A stretch of DNA of 64,000 nucleotides from Hirudinaria manillensis (taxonomy: Eukaryota > Annelida > Clitellata > Hirudinida > Hirudinidae). The stretch is from positions 108,501-172,500 of the forward strand of contig CM067537.1 of NCBI GenBank assembly GCA_034509925.1, read 5' to 3'. Positions 63,323-64,000 of the stretch are shown here, piece after piece; the stretch's first letter is position 1; every line of letters starts with the position of its first letter. The position numbers and the translations under genes were made by a program. The notes beneath the pieces are model-generated. The model was not told the origin of the DNA. It made no database searches and saw nothing but the letters and a program-made list of their open reading frames with translations.

Positions 63323-63497
63323 GTACGTCTACCGATATTTCTTTATCCACCTTTTGCCATCTTTTCTAACTTGTTCGGTGTGTTGTGTGATGAGATGATT
63401 TTTTAGAGCTCGTGATAAGATGATGTGTTCTTTTATGAACGTGAATCATTAATTACGGCACATTAAAAGTCTCCTTTAAGAGCCATTTGTTGTTAAA

Positions 63498-64000
63498 TGA
63501 CTGTAATATAAGTAATTGTAATATAAGTAATTGTAATATAAGTAATTGTAATATAAGTAATTGTAATATAAGTAATTGTAATATAAGTAACTGTAATATA
63601 AGTAATTGTAATATAAATAATTGTAATATAAGTAACTGTAATATAAGTAACTGTAAAATAAGTAACTGTAATATAAGTAATTGTAATATAAGTAATTGTA
63701 ATATAAGTAATTGTAATATAAGTAATTGTAATATAAGTAACTGTAATATAAGTAATTGTAATATAAGTAACTGTAATATAAGTAATTGAAATAAAAGTAC
63801 TTGTAATATAAGTAACTGTAATATAAGTAACTGTAAAATAAGTAACTGTAATATAAGTAATTGTAATATAAGTAATTGTAATATAAGTAATTGTAATATA
63901 AGTAATTGTAATATAAGTAACTGTAATATAAGTAACTGTAAAATAAGTAACTGTAATATAAGTAATTGTAATATAAGTAATTGTAATATAAGTAATTGTA
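63498..64000. repeat. 15-base tandem repeat, more than 30 copies, reaching the window end
   Basis: The unit taattgtaatataag, with variants taactgtaatataag and taactgtaaaataag, fills the muscleblind intron after 63322 to the window edge. Because 15 is a multiple of three it gives a false Asn/Ser/Cys-rich frame. Confidence 0.97.

Noticed and set aside
63487-63789. Asn/Ser/Cys repeat protein
   Set aside because: It is a frame artefact of the 15-base intronic array in muscleblind.

Overview
The window is nuclear DNA from an animal. Genes are split by many short introns with GT-AG (occasionally GC-AG) borders, intergenic DNA is AT-rich, and trinucleotide and longer tandem arrays are everywhere. 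The gene content is bilaterian (muscleblind, UFSP2, the axonemal protein DRC5/TCTE1, a lachesin/IgLON-type Ig protein, a muscle myosin-rod protein). The rod gene resembles molluscan catchin/myorod, which hints at a spiralian (mollusc, annelid or relative), but the sequence alone does not settle the phylum.

Layout: 1-4650 is repeat-rich and without a recognisable gene. 4653-6425 (-) is a complete sphingosine-1-phosphate phosphatase. 7615-14970 (-) is a large nuclear protein gene with a helical N-terminal part, an AT-hook and one C-terminal C2H2 finger. 18073-24847 (+) is a stand-alone myosin-rod gene with a unique 175-residue head and two possible C-terminal exons. About 25606-28449 (-) is DRC5/TCTE1. 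29206-34987 (+) is a helical-repeat protein of about 20 exons, possibly FIRRM/C1orf112-like. 36037-40927 (-) is a three-Ig-domain cell-surface protein. 42685-46020 (-) and 46797-49691 (-) are tandem paralogous receptors with the order signal peptide, galactose-binding-like domain, WSC, WSC, EGF, EGF, transmembrane segment. 50389-54423 (-) is UFSP2. 54424-62773 is a gene-poor stretch of about 8 kb with microsatellites and a possible RTE-type retroelement tail. 62774 to the window end (+) is the start of muscleblind.

The genes are unrelated in pathway (lipid signalling, chromatin, muscle filament, cilium, DNA repair candidate, cell adhesion, UFMylation, RNA splicing); there is no operon-like logic. 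The two WSC receptors are the one clear local gene family: their internal introns match in order and almost all in phase. Exon borders were derived by hand from splice-site sequence, reading-frame phase and homology to families known from memory; borders described as approximate are uncertain by tens of bases.
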